Assembly: GCA_910583875.1 (NCBI GenBank)
Contig: CAJTXT010000004.1
Location: forward strand, 62,001-126,000
Direction of reading: 5' to 3'
From: an uncultured Vampirovibrio sp.
GTDB taxonomy: Bacteria; Cyanobacteriota; Vampirovibrionia; Gastranaerophilales; Gastranaerophilaceae
Length of the DNA stretch: 64,000 bases
Part shown: piece after piece, positions 18,336 through 26,714 of the stretch
Layout of the letters: the number at the start of each line of letters is the position of its first letter
How positions within the stretch are numbered: the first letter of the stretch is position 1
Position numbers and translations under genes: made by a program
Notes under the pieces: model-generated
Databases searched by the model: none
What the model was told of the DNA's origin: nothing
Seen by the model: the letters and a program-made list of their open reading frames with translations, nothing else

Positions 18336-19001
18336 ATGAAAGAACTTTTAAATCTTGATGATGAAAAAGTAAAAGAAACTCAAAAGGCATTGGAAGAAAA
18401 ATACAAATACGTACTTGCCTTTAGACGTAAAATGATTAAACTTGCAGCCGCTGCACCCATAGAAATCCAAAATTTCTGCGTTAACTTCCAAAAATTTGAT
18501 AAAAATTGCGCAAAATCTTTTAAAGAAAAAATAATGTCTGATAATAAGCTAAAAGCTTTTGTATATTCTTATCAAAAACTTTGGCTGTTCTACATAACAA
18601 ATGAAAATCTTGAATATACGTATATTTTTAATTATCTGTTTAGAGTAGATGACAAATACAAAAAGCTTGCAGTTAAGCTCGCCGAAGCAACAGAATATTT
18701 CTCGCTGGAATATCTATATATAATCATTAATTATATAGATGATAATTTCCCGATTATAATTAAGCGAGAGTTTTCACAAGAAGAAAAACGTTTCATAAAG
18801 TTCCTACTTTTCTACGGTGATGAAGAGACATTTGCTCAAAAATATAATATTAAAAATGAAAAAATCGAAGATATGATAAATGCTATTTGCAAAAATATCG
18901 AGCGAAAGACTATTGATGAAGCTTTGAATGCAATTTTAATTGAAAAATATTTCCGCGAATGTAACACTGAGTTTGTTAATGTTATTAAATCTTTGCGTTA
19001 A
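18336..19001 (+). CDS. Unknown helical protein next to the XRE pair
   Basis: The frame is open from a TTG at 18270, with ATGs at 18288 and 18336. The last has a perfect AAGGAG six bases upstream and is preferred (221 residues), although that sequence also encodes Lys/Glu codons. The protein is predicted helical, with many Lys, Glu, Tyr and Phe and no signal peptide or membrane segment. A C-terminal segment, FAQKYNIKNEKIEDMINAI, has the spacing of a helix-turn-helix but is too weak to call. I do not recognise the family. It is divergent from the XRE genes and enclosed by repeat clusters R2 and R3. Confidence 0.6.
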   Translation: MKELLNLDDEKVKETQKALEEKYKYVLAFRRKMIKLAAAAPIEIQNFCVNFQKFDKNCAKSFKEKIMSDNKLKAFVYSYQKLWLFYITNENLEYTYIFNYLFRVDDKYKKLAVKLAEATEYFSLEYLYIIINYIDDNFPIIIKREFSQEEKRFIKFLLFYGDEETFAQKYNIKNEKIEDMINAICKNIERKTIDEALNAILIEKYFRECNTEFVNVIKSLR

Positions 19002-19014
19002 TACTTAACTGGTA

Positions 19015-19287
19015 AGATTCCGTGGAAAATCAGACATTTTTCACAGTGTCTTTCCAGCTTAATAATTTAATTCCTAGCTAGTTAGATGCTGAAACAAGTT
19101 CAGCATGACAGAATGATACATGCTTTTTATTTTTATATTTTTATATAACTATCAAATAATAACTACAATCTATCTGTCACCCTGAACTCGTTTCAGGGTC
19201 TTACCAACTATATATAAGCACTTTTAATTATAAACTTTATTATTTAATTCCTAATTGGTCAGATTCCGAAACAAGTTCGGAATGACA
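19015..19287. repeat. Palindromic repeat cluster R3
   Basis: The 337-base gap before the glycosyltransferase gene holds hairpins at 19084-19110 (GCTGAAACAAGTTCAGC), 19175-19202 (CCCTGAACTCGTTTCAGGG) and 19260-19287 (CCGAAACAAGTTCGG), plus a degenerate interrupted one at 19015-19056. The connecting sequences are nearly the same as in R2, so R2 and R3 form direct repeats on either side of the XRE genes. Confidence 0.8.
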
Positions 19288-19338
19288 GTGAAATAGATAG
19301 ATGCTGTATAAAATAAATTTCATTGTGGTTTTGTTATG

Positions 19339-20385
19339 TTATGCACTAACTTTATTAGTTAAAATATTATCAATAGCTAATTTTACGTCTTCAACTTTTA
19401 TTGCTTGCATACAAGCTTTGTTATTTTTACATTGACCGTGTAAAGAACAAGGCATACAAGGTAAATCAGCTTTTAATAGAATATTGCCTTCGCCTAATGC
19501 TTTCCATTTTTCAAAAGGCATCGGACCATATAATCCTATTACTTTTGTACCTACAGATGATGCCATGTGCAGATTTCCAGAGTCGTTGCCGACTATAAAA
19601 TCAACTTCTTTAAAAATTGCTAAACTATCTTTTAATGAAACTTCTCCACAGAGATTTACAGGTCGAATTTTTAATTCTTTATTAAATTTTATGTTTTCAT
19701 AAATCTTTTTGTCGGAAGGTGCTCCGATATAAATAACCTGTACACCTTTTTCGTTTGAAAGATATTCTATAATCTGTGCAAAGTTATTAATATCCCAAAC
19801 TTTTTTATCGGTAGTTGCTGTTACATTTACAACCGCCTTTGTCCGGTTATTTTTTATATTATTGTCTTCAAATAATTTTTGAACTTTTTTGTAATTTTCA
19901 TCTTGAACCCAGTTTTCAAGATAAAAGTCTTTCACATTGTGACCTTCTGCTTCAAGAACATCTAAAAAGCATAATGATTCATGTTTGAGATTATCATATT
20001 TAACCTTTTTTGTAAGTAAAAAGCCTCTATTTTCAGTATTATATCCAATGCGTTCTTTTATTCCTGCCAAATAACATAATAATGCGCTTGATAGAGAACG
20101 TTTTAAAACATAAGCTTTATCATATTTCTCTTTTCTTAATTGGAATACATAATGCAAAAAGGATTTCTTTTTACCTTTGCCGTTTTCGTATTTATGCTTT
20201 CTTGTTGTATCAAAATAAATAAAATTATTCACATAAGGACAATTTTCAATAACTTCACCTGAATTAGGTGCAACCAGCATATCTATTTGTGCATCGGGAT
20301 ATGTATATCTTAAATTGCGTAAAAACGGAATTGTTAAAATCATATCTCCAATAAAGCGATATCTTACAACAAGAATTTTTTTCAT
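19339..20385 (-). CDS. Glycosyltransferase family 9 (heptosyltransferase-like)
   Basis: A 348-residue protein of the ADP-heptose:LPS heptosyltransferase family (GT9, GT-B fold), which adds sugars to the LPS inner core at the cytoplasmic face. Seen are the N-terminal ILVVRYRFIGDMILTIPFLR, the central DKKVWDINNFAQII region and the nucleotide-binding FIVGNDSGNLHMASSVG with VIGLYGP. An upstream in-frame TTG exists at 20394, but the ATG at 20385 overlaps the lpxK stop as ATGA, indicating coupling. A Cys-rich tail (CMPCSLHGQC) is common in this family. It ends the mla-lpxK operon. The donor sugar cannot be determined from sequence. Confidence 0.88.
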   Translation of the reverse strand: MKKILVVRYRFIGDMILTIPFLRNLRYTYPDAQIDMLVAPNSGEVIENCPYVNNFIYFDTTRKHKYENGKGKKKSFLHYVFQLRKEKYDKAYVLKRSLSSALLCYLAGIKERIGYNTENRGFLLTKKVKYDNLKHESLCFLDVLEAEGHNVKDFYLENWVQDENYKKVQKLFEDNNIKNNRTKAVVNVTATTDKKVWDINNFAQIIEYLSNEKGVQVIYIGAPSDKKIYENIKFNKELKIRPVNLCGEVSLKDSLAIFKEVDFIVGNDSGNLHMASSVGTKVIGLYGPMPFEKWKALGEGNILLKADLPCMPCSLHGQCKNNKACMQAIKVEDVKLAIDNILTNKVSA

Positions 20386-21446
20386 TTTCCGCAAATTTCC
20401 TCAATATCAATGAATGCTTTTAGTTTTAAAGCGTAAATTTTGATTGGCAATTCAACATCTTTAATCATATCTATTAATTTTACGGCATCTTTTTCTGTTG
20501 TAACAATACAGTCTATGTTTTCTTCCTGTGCAAAGTGAATTATTTTTGAAATATCTTCTTGTTCATAAGTATGATGATCTTCAAAATCTAAAACCGCAAC
20601 AAGTTTATAATTTGGTTTCAAGAAATTATAAAAACTTTCAGATTGTCCGATTGCAGAAAATGCCATAATTCTAGTATCTTCTTCTAAAGCTTCACCTGTA
20701 AGAATATTATATGCAGCATCTGGAACAATATTACATAAATAAGTCGGTTTTTTAAAGCGCTTTTTTAAATAGTCGCAATATTTTAAAGCATCTTTAGAAT
20801 CAAAATTTTTATTAACAACAACAACTCTGTCAGCTCTTTCCATATTAGATAAGTCTTCTCGTAACGGACCAGCTGGAAGAGTTAAATTGTTGCCAAATTT
20901 ATTTTTTGCATCAACAAGGACAATATCTAAATCTCTATTCATTTTTCTATGTTGAAAACCATCATCCAAAATCATTACATCTGGATTATATAAATCTTTT
21001 ACAAATTTTTCAGCTTTTATTCTGCTTGCACAGGTAACAACATAAGCGCCTTTACAATTATCCGCAAGCCAAACAGGTTCATCCCCCGCCATTGTTCCTG
21101 TAAATAATGCGCCAGAACCATCTGATACTAAGTTAGGTTTTTTGTTTGATAATTTAGCACCATAGCCTCTTGAAAGAATAGCTACTTTTTTATTTACACC
21201 TAAGAAATACTTTGCAACTTCAAGTGTAAATGGAGTTTTACCCACTCCACCTGTAGTTAAATTACCAACTGATATGATATATGATTTTGATGTATATGTC
21301 GGTAATAATTTTTTATTATACATTTTATTTCTAAGCTTTGTTACTGCACTATAAAATAAACTTGGAACTCTTAATAATGAAACTGCCATTGTTTCATATA
21401 AATCAAGATTTTTTTTATAATGAAGTTTAGATATAAATAGTTTCAT
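20382..21446 (-). CDS. lpxK: Tetraacyldisaccharide 4'-kinase (lipid A kinase)
   Basis: A 354-residue LpxK, the inner-membrane kinase that phosphorylates the 4' position of the lipid A precursor disaccharide. Visible are an N-terminal helix (VSLLRVPSLFYSAVTKL), the Walker A region SVGNLTTGGVGKTPF, and DDGFQHRKMNRDLDIVLVD, a strong LpxK signature. It starts 7 bases after the mlaD-like gene and overlaps the glycosyltransferase by 4 bases. Its presence implies that the organism makes lipid A and so has an outer membrane. Confidence 0.94.
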   Translation of the reverse strand: MKLFISKLHYKKNLDLYETMAVSLLRVPSLFYSAVTKLRNKMYNKKLLPTYTSKSYIISVGNLTTGGVGKTPFTLEVAKYFLGVNKKVAILSRGYGAKLSNKKPNLVSDGSGALFTGTMAGDEPVWLADNCKGAYVVTCASRIKAEKFVKDLYNPDVMILDDGFQHRKMNRDLDIVLVDAKNKFGNNLTLPAGPLREDLSNMERADRVVVVNKNFDSKDALKYCDYLKKRFKKPTYLCNIVPDAAYNILTGEALEEDTRIMAFSAIGQSESFYNFLKPNYKLVAVLDFEDHHTYEQEDISKIIHFAQEENIDCIVTTEKDAVKLIDMIKDVELPIKIYALKLKAFIDIEEICGK

Positions 21447-21453
21447 ATTTGCC

Positions 21454-22812
21454 TTAGAACAGTAGTCTGAAAATTAAAAATCTTTTATTTAATTTTTCTG
21501 AGAATTTCTTTAAATTTTCAGAAGTTACATTTATATCATCCATTGTTTGTTTAATTTTTTCTTCATCCTCTGTTGCATAATTAACTGTATCTAACGTAAT
21601 AGTTAATTTGTCCAGTGCTGTATTTAATTTAACAACGGAGTCTTTTAAATATTGTTTTAATTGTGCATCTTTAGACATATCGTTAACATAGCTTGAAAGT
21701 TCTGCAATATTTTTTGCTGTTATATCTATATTTGTAAGTGTAGTTTTTGTTTGAGGATCTTCCATTAAGCAAGAGATATTATTAGATAATCTTGTAAAAG
21801 ATTTTGTGGCATTTGCAACATTTTCTACAAATTCTTTATCGCCCGCAATTTTGTTAATGTTATCAGTTAAAACGATTAATCTGTCTGAAAGTTGATTTGC
21901 GCTTGCAGATAGCATTTCAAGCTCAACTTTAGATAAGTCAATTAATTCTTGAGCTTTTGTCATTGTTATATTTGCATTATTTGATAATTCTTCTAAATTA
22001 ACAAAGGTTTGCTGTAAATCTCTTATTACATCATCAGATAGTAATAATGCAATTCTTTCATTTGTTTCAATTAAAGATTCTGCACTTCTATATTGTAAAT
22101 TTAAGAAATCAGCTATTCTCATAGGTTCAATTACAGTATAAGGAGAATCTGTTTTTGGATATGGAACTTCTATATCGTCTTTTGGTATTAATCTTAATTT
22201 TTTATTATTATCTTCTTTTATAATTTTACCTGTAAGCATCTCAGGTGTAACTAATCCTGGTAAATCTATAATATATTTCACTTTATACGCATTTTTAGTT
22301 TTTATATTTTCTTTTATGATAATAGGAAGCATATTAGTTTCTACAATTTCAATTTTTTTAATTGTTCCTATATCATAATATTTATTATCAAGCTCCATTT
22401 GAACTTTATCATCTGTATGTAAAATTAAGGATTTGTCTGCTTCAGGTAAATAAATTACTCTTTCTTTTGGCGGAGTAATTTCAAGGAATTGTTCCCCAAT
22501 AATACCGGATTGTTGGATAGAAATTTCAGAAGCTCTCGGAATTTCTATATTAGGTTCTGTAATAACAAATTTTACATCGACATAACTTTCATTATCATTA
22601 ATTTGAGGTTTAATTTCTTCAACTTGACCTATTCTAACCCCCATCATTTGAACACCGCTTCCGGCGCGCATTCCGTTTACATCTTTAAAGCTTACAGTTA
22701 TTCTTTCTGCATTAGAGATTGCTTTACCTTTAACCCATAAAACTGTAAAAAGTAATATAATTATTGCCGATAGAGCTAATATTCCAACTTTAAATGATGA
22801 TGAGAATTTCAT
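21454..22812 (-). CDS. mlaD: MlaD/MCE-family substrate-binding protein of a lipid ABC transporter
   Basis: A 452-residue protein with an N-terminal anchor helix (KVGILALSAIIILLFTVLWV), an MCE domain (VNGMRAGSGVQMMGVRIGQV) and a long predicted coiled coil to the C terminus. The MCE domain ring binds phospholipid and connects the inner-membrane MlaEF transporter to the periplasm. E. coli MlaD is only about 183 residues; the extra length here is the helical tail plus an insertion within the MCE part at about residues 120-200. It lies between mlaF and lpxK in one operon. Confidence 0.85.
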   Translation of the reverse strand: MKFSSSFKVGILALSAIIILLFTVLWVKGKAISNAERITVSFKDVNGMRAGSGVQMMGVRIGQVEEIKPQINDNESYVDVKFVITEPNIEIPRASEISIQQSGIIGEQFLEITPPKERVIYLPEADKSLILHTDDKVQMELDNKYYDIGTIKKIEIVETNMLPIIIKENIKTKNAYKVKYIIDLPGLVTPEMLTGKIIKEDNNKKLRLIPKDDIEVPYPKTDSPYTVIEPMRIADFLNLQYRSAESLIETNERIALLLSDDVIRDLQQTFVNLEELSNNANITMTKAQELIDLSKVELEMLSASANQLSDRLIVLTDNINKIAGDKEFVENVANATKSFTRLSNNISCLMEDPQTKTTLTNIDITAKNIAELSSYVNDMSKDAQLKQYLKDSVVKLNTALDKLTITLDTVNYATEDEEKIKQTMDDINVTSENLKKFSEKLNKRFLIFRLLF

Positions 22813-22847
22813 ATTTTTCCTTTTTTTCTATATTTTACAATAAAATT

Positions 22848-23576
22848 CTAAAAACTGTTAGCAGCTATTTTCATAGGACCTTCAATTGAAGCTGAAACAA
22901 ATTGTTTAGTATATGGAGTATCCTGTTTTAATAATTCGGCAGGTGTTCCTCTAAATACTATGTTTCCGTCATAAAGCATTATAACTTTATCAGAACATCT
23001 TTGAATTGTCGACATTTGGTGGGTTACAACAATTGAGGTTGCTTTTGTTTCATCCCTTAGTCGAAGAATATAATCTTCAATAACAGTTGAAGCAATAGGG
23101 TCAAGACCGGCTGTAGGTTCATCATATAAGATGAATTGAGGCTTTGTTACAATTGCACGAGCTAAGCTGACTCTTTTTTGCATACCTCCTGAAAGTTCGT
23201 GCGGAAATTTATCTTCAATTCCTGATAATCCAACTGTTTGCAGGCTTTTTGCAACAATCTCTTTTAATTCTTCTTTTGTATATTTATTTTTAAATTCTTT
23301 TCTTTCTTGAAGTGCAAATGAAATGTTATCGAATACATTAAGTGAGTCAAATAAAGCTGAATATTGGAATACCATAGCTACATCGCCGTCATCTATATTA
23401 ATATTCCCTGAATCTGCGTTTAATAGCCCGCAAAGTATTTTTAAAATAGTACTTTTACCTGAACCGCTAAAACCTACAATAGATAAGACTTCCCCGCTTT
23501 CAACCGTAAAAGATATATTATTTAAGACTTTTCTTCCGTCAAATTCTTTTGTTAAATTTTCAACTTTTATCGACAT
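22848..23576 (-). CDS. mlaF: Lipid ABC transporter ATP-binding protein (MlaF-like)
   Basis: A 242-residue ABC ATPase with Walker A GFSGSGKST, signature LSGGMQKRVSLARA and Walker B FILYDEPTAGLDP, followed by the H-loop VVTHQ. The GGMQKR form of the signature is typical of the MlaF/Ttg2A group that powers MCE transporters. It sits between the permease (12 bases) and the MCE protein (35 bases). The complex is thought to move phospholipid between inner and outer membranes; direction is not decided by sequence. Confidence 0.93.
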   Translation of the reverse strand: MSIKVENLTKEFDGRKVLNNISFTVESGEVLSIVGFSGSGKSTILKILCGLLNADSGNINIDDGDVAMVFQYSALFDSLNVFDNISFALQERKEFKNKYTKEELKEIVAKSLQTVGLSGIEDKFPHELSGGMQKRVSLARAIVTKPQFILYDEPTAGLDPIASTVIEDYILRLRDETKATSIVVTHQMSTIQRCSDKVIMLYDGNIVFRGTPAELLKQDTPYTKQFVSASIEGPMKIAANSF

Positions 23577-23588
23577 AAAAACCTTCTT

Positions 23589-24401
23589 TTAAAAATAAAA
23601 TGCGACTGCAAAAATACAATCTATAATAACTATTGAAACAAAAGACCATACAACAGCTTTTGTTGTTGCAAGACCGACTCCTTTAGCTCCGCCTTTTGCC
23701 TCATATCCGCAACTTGAACTTATTAGGCTTATGCATCCGCCAAAACAAGCTGATTTTAATAACATAATATTAATATCTCTAATATATAACCCCTGCCAAA
23801 CAGAAGTTATATAACATAACCAGGTTACATCTTTTGCTGCCATCATTGCGGTTAGACCACCTGCAAGTATACCAACTGTAGAAGCAATTATTACTACAAA
23901 CGGCATCATAATAAAACCTGCAAGGACTCTTGGTAAAAATAAATATTTAAAAGGAGAGACTTTTAAAACCTTCATTGCATCAATTTGTTCTGTTACTTTC
24001 ATAGTGGCAAGTTCGCTGGCTTGTGATGAACCAATCATTGATATAATGGCAAAACCAGACATTATAACGCCTACTTCTCTAATCATTGTTAATGAAACCA
24101 AAAGCCCAATGTAGTCTTTCCCGCCTTGTTTTACCATTTCGGGTGCTATTTGCATTGCAAGAATAATTGATGTCATTGAAACAATAGAAAGGGTTATTGG
24201 TAGTGAATCTACTGCAAATCGTGAGGCTTGTTCCATTAGTTGTTTTATACTAATTTGAAATGTAAAAATATATCTTAGTACTTGAACGAACTGAAAAGCA
24301 ATATTGCCGAAAGTTTCTAAAAACTCTTTTACGTGTTTAAGAAACATAACCGCAACATTATATGTTATTGTTTGTTTTAGATATAATCGCAATCTTGCCA
24401 T
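23589..24401 (-). CDS. mlaE: Lipid ABC transporter permease (MlaE-like)
   Basis: A 270-residue polytopic protein of the MlaE/YrbE permease family, with five to six hydrophobic segments and the conserved ELATMKVTEQIDAMKVL coupling region followed by PFKYLFLPRVLAG. It begins the operon mlaE-mlaF-mlaD-lpxK-glycosyltransferase. No mlaB or mlaC gene is seen, which is normal for simpler, cyanobacterial-type systems. The MITE-like element at 24449 lies just upstream of its start, so the native promoter must be in the short remaining gap or inside the element. Confidence 0.92.
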   Translation of the reverse strand: MARLRLYLKQTITYNVAVMFLKHVKEFLETFGNIAFQFVQVLRYIFTFQISIKQLMEQASRFAVDSLPITLSIVSMTSIILAMQIAPEMVKQGGKDYIGLLVSLTMIREVGVIMSGFAIISMIGSSQASELATMKVTEQIDAMKVLKVSPFKYLFLPRVLAGFIMMPFVVIIASTVGILAGGLTAMMAAKDVTWLCYITSVWQGLYIRDINIMLLKSACFGGCISLISSSCGYEAKGGAKGVGLATTKAVVWSFVSIVIIDCIFAVAFYF

Positions 24402-24448
24402 AATTGTATTTTACAATAAATTTACGATTTTCACTAGAAAAGATTTTA

Positions 24449-24702
24449 CATAAGAAATATTATAAATAGTTTTTAAATTATAAAAATAACTAAATAGAAC
24501 AGATACTGTCATGCTGAACTTGTTTCAGCATCTTAAATTTATATATATAGTCATTTAAATTAATGACTTATTTTAAAGCTGGTAAGATGCTGAAACAAGT
24601 TCAGCATGACATGTGTTTATTGATAAACTAATGAAGTTTACTAATTGAAAGACAAAAAACAATTTTTTTATATCGCTTTTTATTTATATAATATTTCTTA
24701 TG
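24449..24702. mobile_element. MITE-like element copy A (254 bp, TA-flanked)
   Basis: The ends are perfect inverted repeats: CATAAGAAATATTATA at 24449-24464 and its complement at 24687-24702, each next to a TA (24447-24448 and 24703-24704), as expected for a TA target duplication. Inside are two REP-like hairpins (24505-24533 and 24585-24612, GCTGAACTTGTTTCAGC type). There is no coding capacity. The right end supplies the stop codon of the oppF-like gene. Copies B (37737) and C (62763) share the termini and the hairpin pair. Confidence 0.8.
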
Positions 24703-25672
24703 TATTATTTTCAACTAAAAAACATCGAACACAATGACCAGATGTTGTTTCTTTTAATTCCGGATGCTCAATTTTACACTTGGGCATTACATAAGGACAT
24801 CTTGTATGGAATTTACAGCCCTTTGGCGGATTTTGAGGAGAAGGTAAATCCCCTGATAAAATTATCTTTTTAGTTTTACATTCATTTGAAACAATAGGTA
24901 CTGCATTTAACAACGCTTCAGTATAAGGATGTTTATGATTGCAGAATAATTCTTCTTTAGCACAAATTTCTACAATTTCACCTAAATACATTACTGCAAT
25001 TCTGTCTGAAATATATTTAACAACACTTAAATCATGTGAAATAAATAACATTGTAAGATTTAAATGCTTTTTTAAATCTAAAAGAAGATTAACAATTTGA
25101 GCTTGAATACTAACATCTAAAGCACTCACAGGTTCATCTGCAACTACAAATTGAGGGTTTAAAATAATAGCTCTTGCAATCGCAATTCTTTGCCTTTGTC
25201 CGCCTGAAAATTCATGCGGATATCTCTGCAATATTTCTTCCTGCATTCCTATAAGTTCTACTATTTTTTTAATTTTTTCATCAATTACTTTTTTATCTTT
25301 TATTCCATTTACAATAAATGGTTCTTTTAAAATCTCATATATTTTCATCCTTGGGTCTAGACTCATATACGGATTTTGAAATATTAATTGCGCTTTTTTT
25401 CTAAATTCTTTTAATTCTTTTTTACTTTTTAACAAAATATCTTCATTATTAAAATAAACTTCACCGCTTGTAGGCGTAATTAGTTTAAGAATGCAATTAC
25501 CTAATGTAGATTTACCGCTGCCAGATTCGCCAACCAAACCTAATATTTCATTTTCTTTTATGTCTAAATCCACATTATTTAATGCATACACATACCCTTT
25601 AATATTGCCAATTAATCCATCAACAACAGGATAGTGCATATTTAACTTTTTTATCTCAAATAAATTATTCAT
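24698..25672 (-). CDS. Oligopeptide ABC transporter ATP-binding protein (OppF/DppF-like)
   Basis: A 324-residue ABC ATPase with Walker A GESGSGKST, signature EFSGGQRQRIAIARA, Walker B FVVADEPVSALD and the C-terminal oligopeptide-transporter extension GCKFHTRCPYVMPKC, which is specific to the OppD/OppF group. Length matches OppF. No permease, binding protein or OppD gene is adjacent, so it must work with components encoded elsewhere or be a remnant of a larger operon. Its last Thr codon and stop are formed by the terminal repeat of element A. It follows the dehydrogenase gene by 39 bases. Confidence 0.9.
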   Translation of the reverse strand: MNNLFEIKKLNMHYPVVDGLIGNIKGYVYALNNVDLDIKENEILGLVGESGSGKSTLGNCILKLITPTSGEVYFNNEDILLKSKKELKEFRKKAQLIFQNPYMSLDPRMKIYEILKEPFIVNGIKDKKVIDEKIKKIVELIGMQEEILQRYPHEFSGGQRQRIAIARAIILNPQFVVADEPVSALDVSIQAQIVNLLLDLKKHLNLTMLFISHDLSVVKYISDRIAVMYLGEIVEICAKEELFCNHKHPYTEALLNAVPIVSNECKTKKIILSGDLPSPQNPPKGCKFHTRCPYVMPKCKIEHPELKETTSGHCVRCFLVENNT

Positions 25673-25711
25673 AGAAGATATTATACATTATTTTATGTTT
25701 TTAAATATTAA

Positions 25712-26701
25712 TTATATCGCTATTTCATTAGGATTATCTATTCCTTTAGAATAGCAAGAAAGTGATTCAAATGCTTTTTTAACCATATTTGATACAGTTG
25801 TCTCTGTATAAAAAGCTGTATGCGGAGTTACAATTACATTTGGAAAGCTTCTTAACATAGAAAGTTCATCATTATTTATAACATCGCATGAATGATTGTA
25901 ATAATATAATCCATTCTCATTTTCTATTACGTCAAGCCCAGCGGAAGAAATTTTCCCTGATTTTATATTTTTAATAAGAGCATTAGAATCTATTAATGTA
26001 CCACGAGCAGTATTGATGATAATTACGCCATCTTTCATTTTGTTTATTGCATCTTCGTTTATCATGTGATAAGTATCAGGATTTGAAGATACATGAAGCG
26101 ATATAATATCACTGTTCTTATATAACGTGTCTAAATCAACATATTGAGCATATTTTTTTAATTCTTCATTTTCACCAAAACGGTTGTATGCCAAGATTTT
26201 ACATCCAAATCCGGAAAGGTGTTTTATTACTGTGCTGCCAATATTTCCTGTTCCAATAATACCTATTGTACAGTCAGATAAATCCTTGCCCATTTTTCCC
26301 CTCAAAGAATAATCTTGAGCATTTGCTCTCAACATAATTTGATTCATTTTTCTTGTTGTCATAAGCATAAGCATTATTGCATAATTTGCAACGCATTCAG
26401 GCGGATATGTTGAACAAGCAATTTTCATACCTTTTTCTTTTATATAGTCAACTGGTAAATGGTCATAACCTATACTTCTGCATAAGAAGTATTTAACTCC
26501 GCATTTTTCAAATTCATCAACATATTCTTTTGTGATTTCACAAGGGGTAACACTTATTGCCTGACAGCCTTCGGCAAGTTTCAAATTATTTACGGAAGGG
26601 TATTCACTAGTCCAAACATAGTCTATACCATATTGTTTTTTATATTCTTCACATAGTTGCAATTCATCAAATTTTCTAAGTGCAAAAAATGCAATTTTCA
26701 A
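25712..26701 (-). CDS. D-2-hydroxyacid dehydrogenase, VanH/D-lactate dehydrogenase-like
   Basis: A 329-residue NAD-dependent dehydrogenase. Visible are the Rossmann motif IGIIGTGNIGSTVIKHL, the catalytic arginine in INTARGTLID, the acid in LDVIENE and the histidine in VTPHTAFYTE. The stretches RSIGYDH, GFGCKILAY and NVIVTPHTAFYTE resemble VanH and related D-lactate dehydrogenases that reduce pyruvate to D-lactate. Substrate is inferred. It lies 13 bases after the LD-carboxypeptidase gene and before oppF, a context linked to cell-wall peptides. No D-Ala-D-Lac ligase (VanA-type) or VanX gene is in the window, so a resistance role is not supported. Confidence 0.88.
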   Translation of the reverse strand: MKIAFFALRKFDELQLCEEYKKQYGIDYVWTSEYPSVNNLKLAEGCQAISVTPCEITKEYVDEFEKCGVKYFLCRSIGYDHLPVDYIKEKGMKIACSTYPPECVANYAIMLMLMTTRKMNQIMLRANAQDYSLRGKMGKDLSDCTIGIIGTGNIGSTVIKHLSGFGCKILAYNRFGENEELKKYAQYVDLDTLYKNSDIISLHVSSNPDTYHMINEDAINKMKDGVIIINTARGTLIDSNALIKNIKSGKISSAGLDVIENENGLYYYNHSCDVINNDELSMLRSFPNVIVTPHTAFYTETTVSNMVKKAFESLSCYSKGIDNPNEIAI

Positions 26702-26714
26702 AATTAATCATCTC

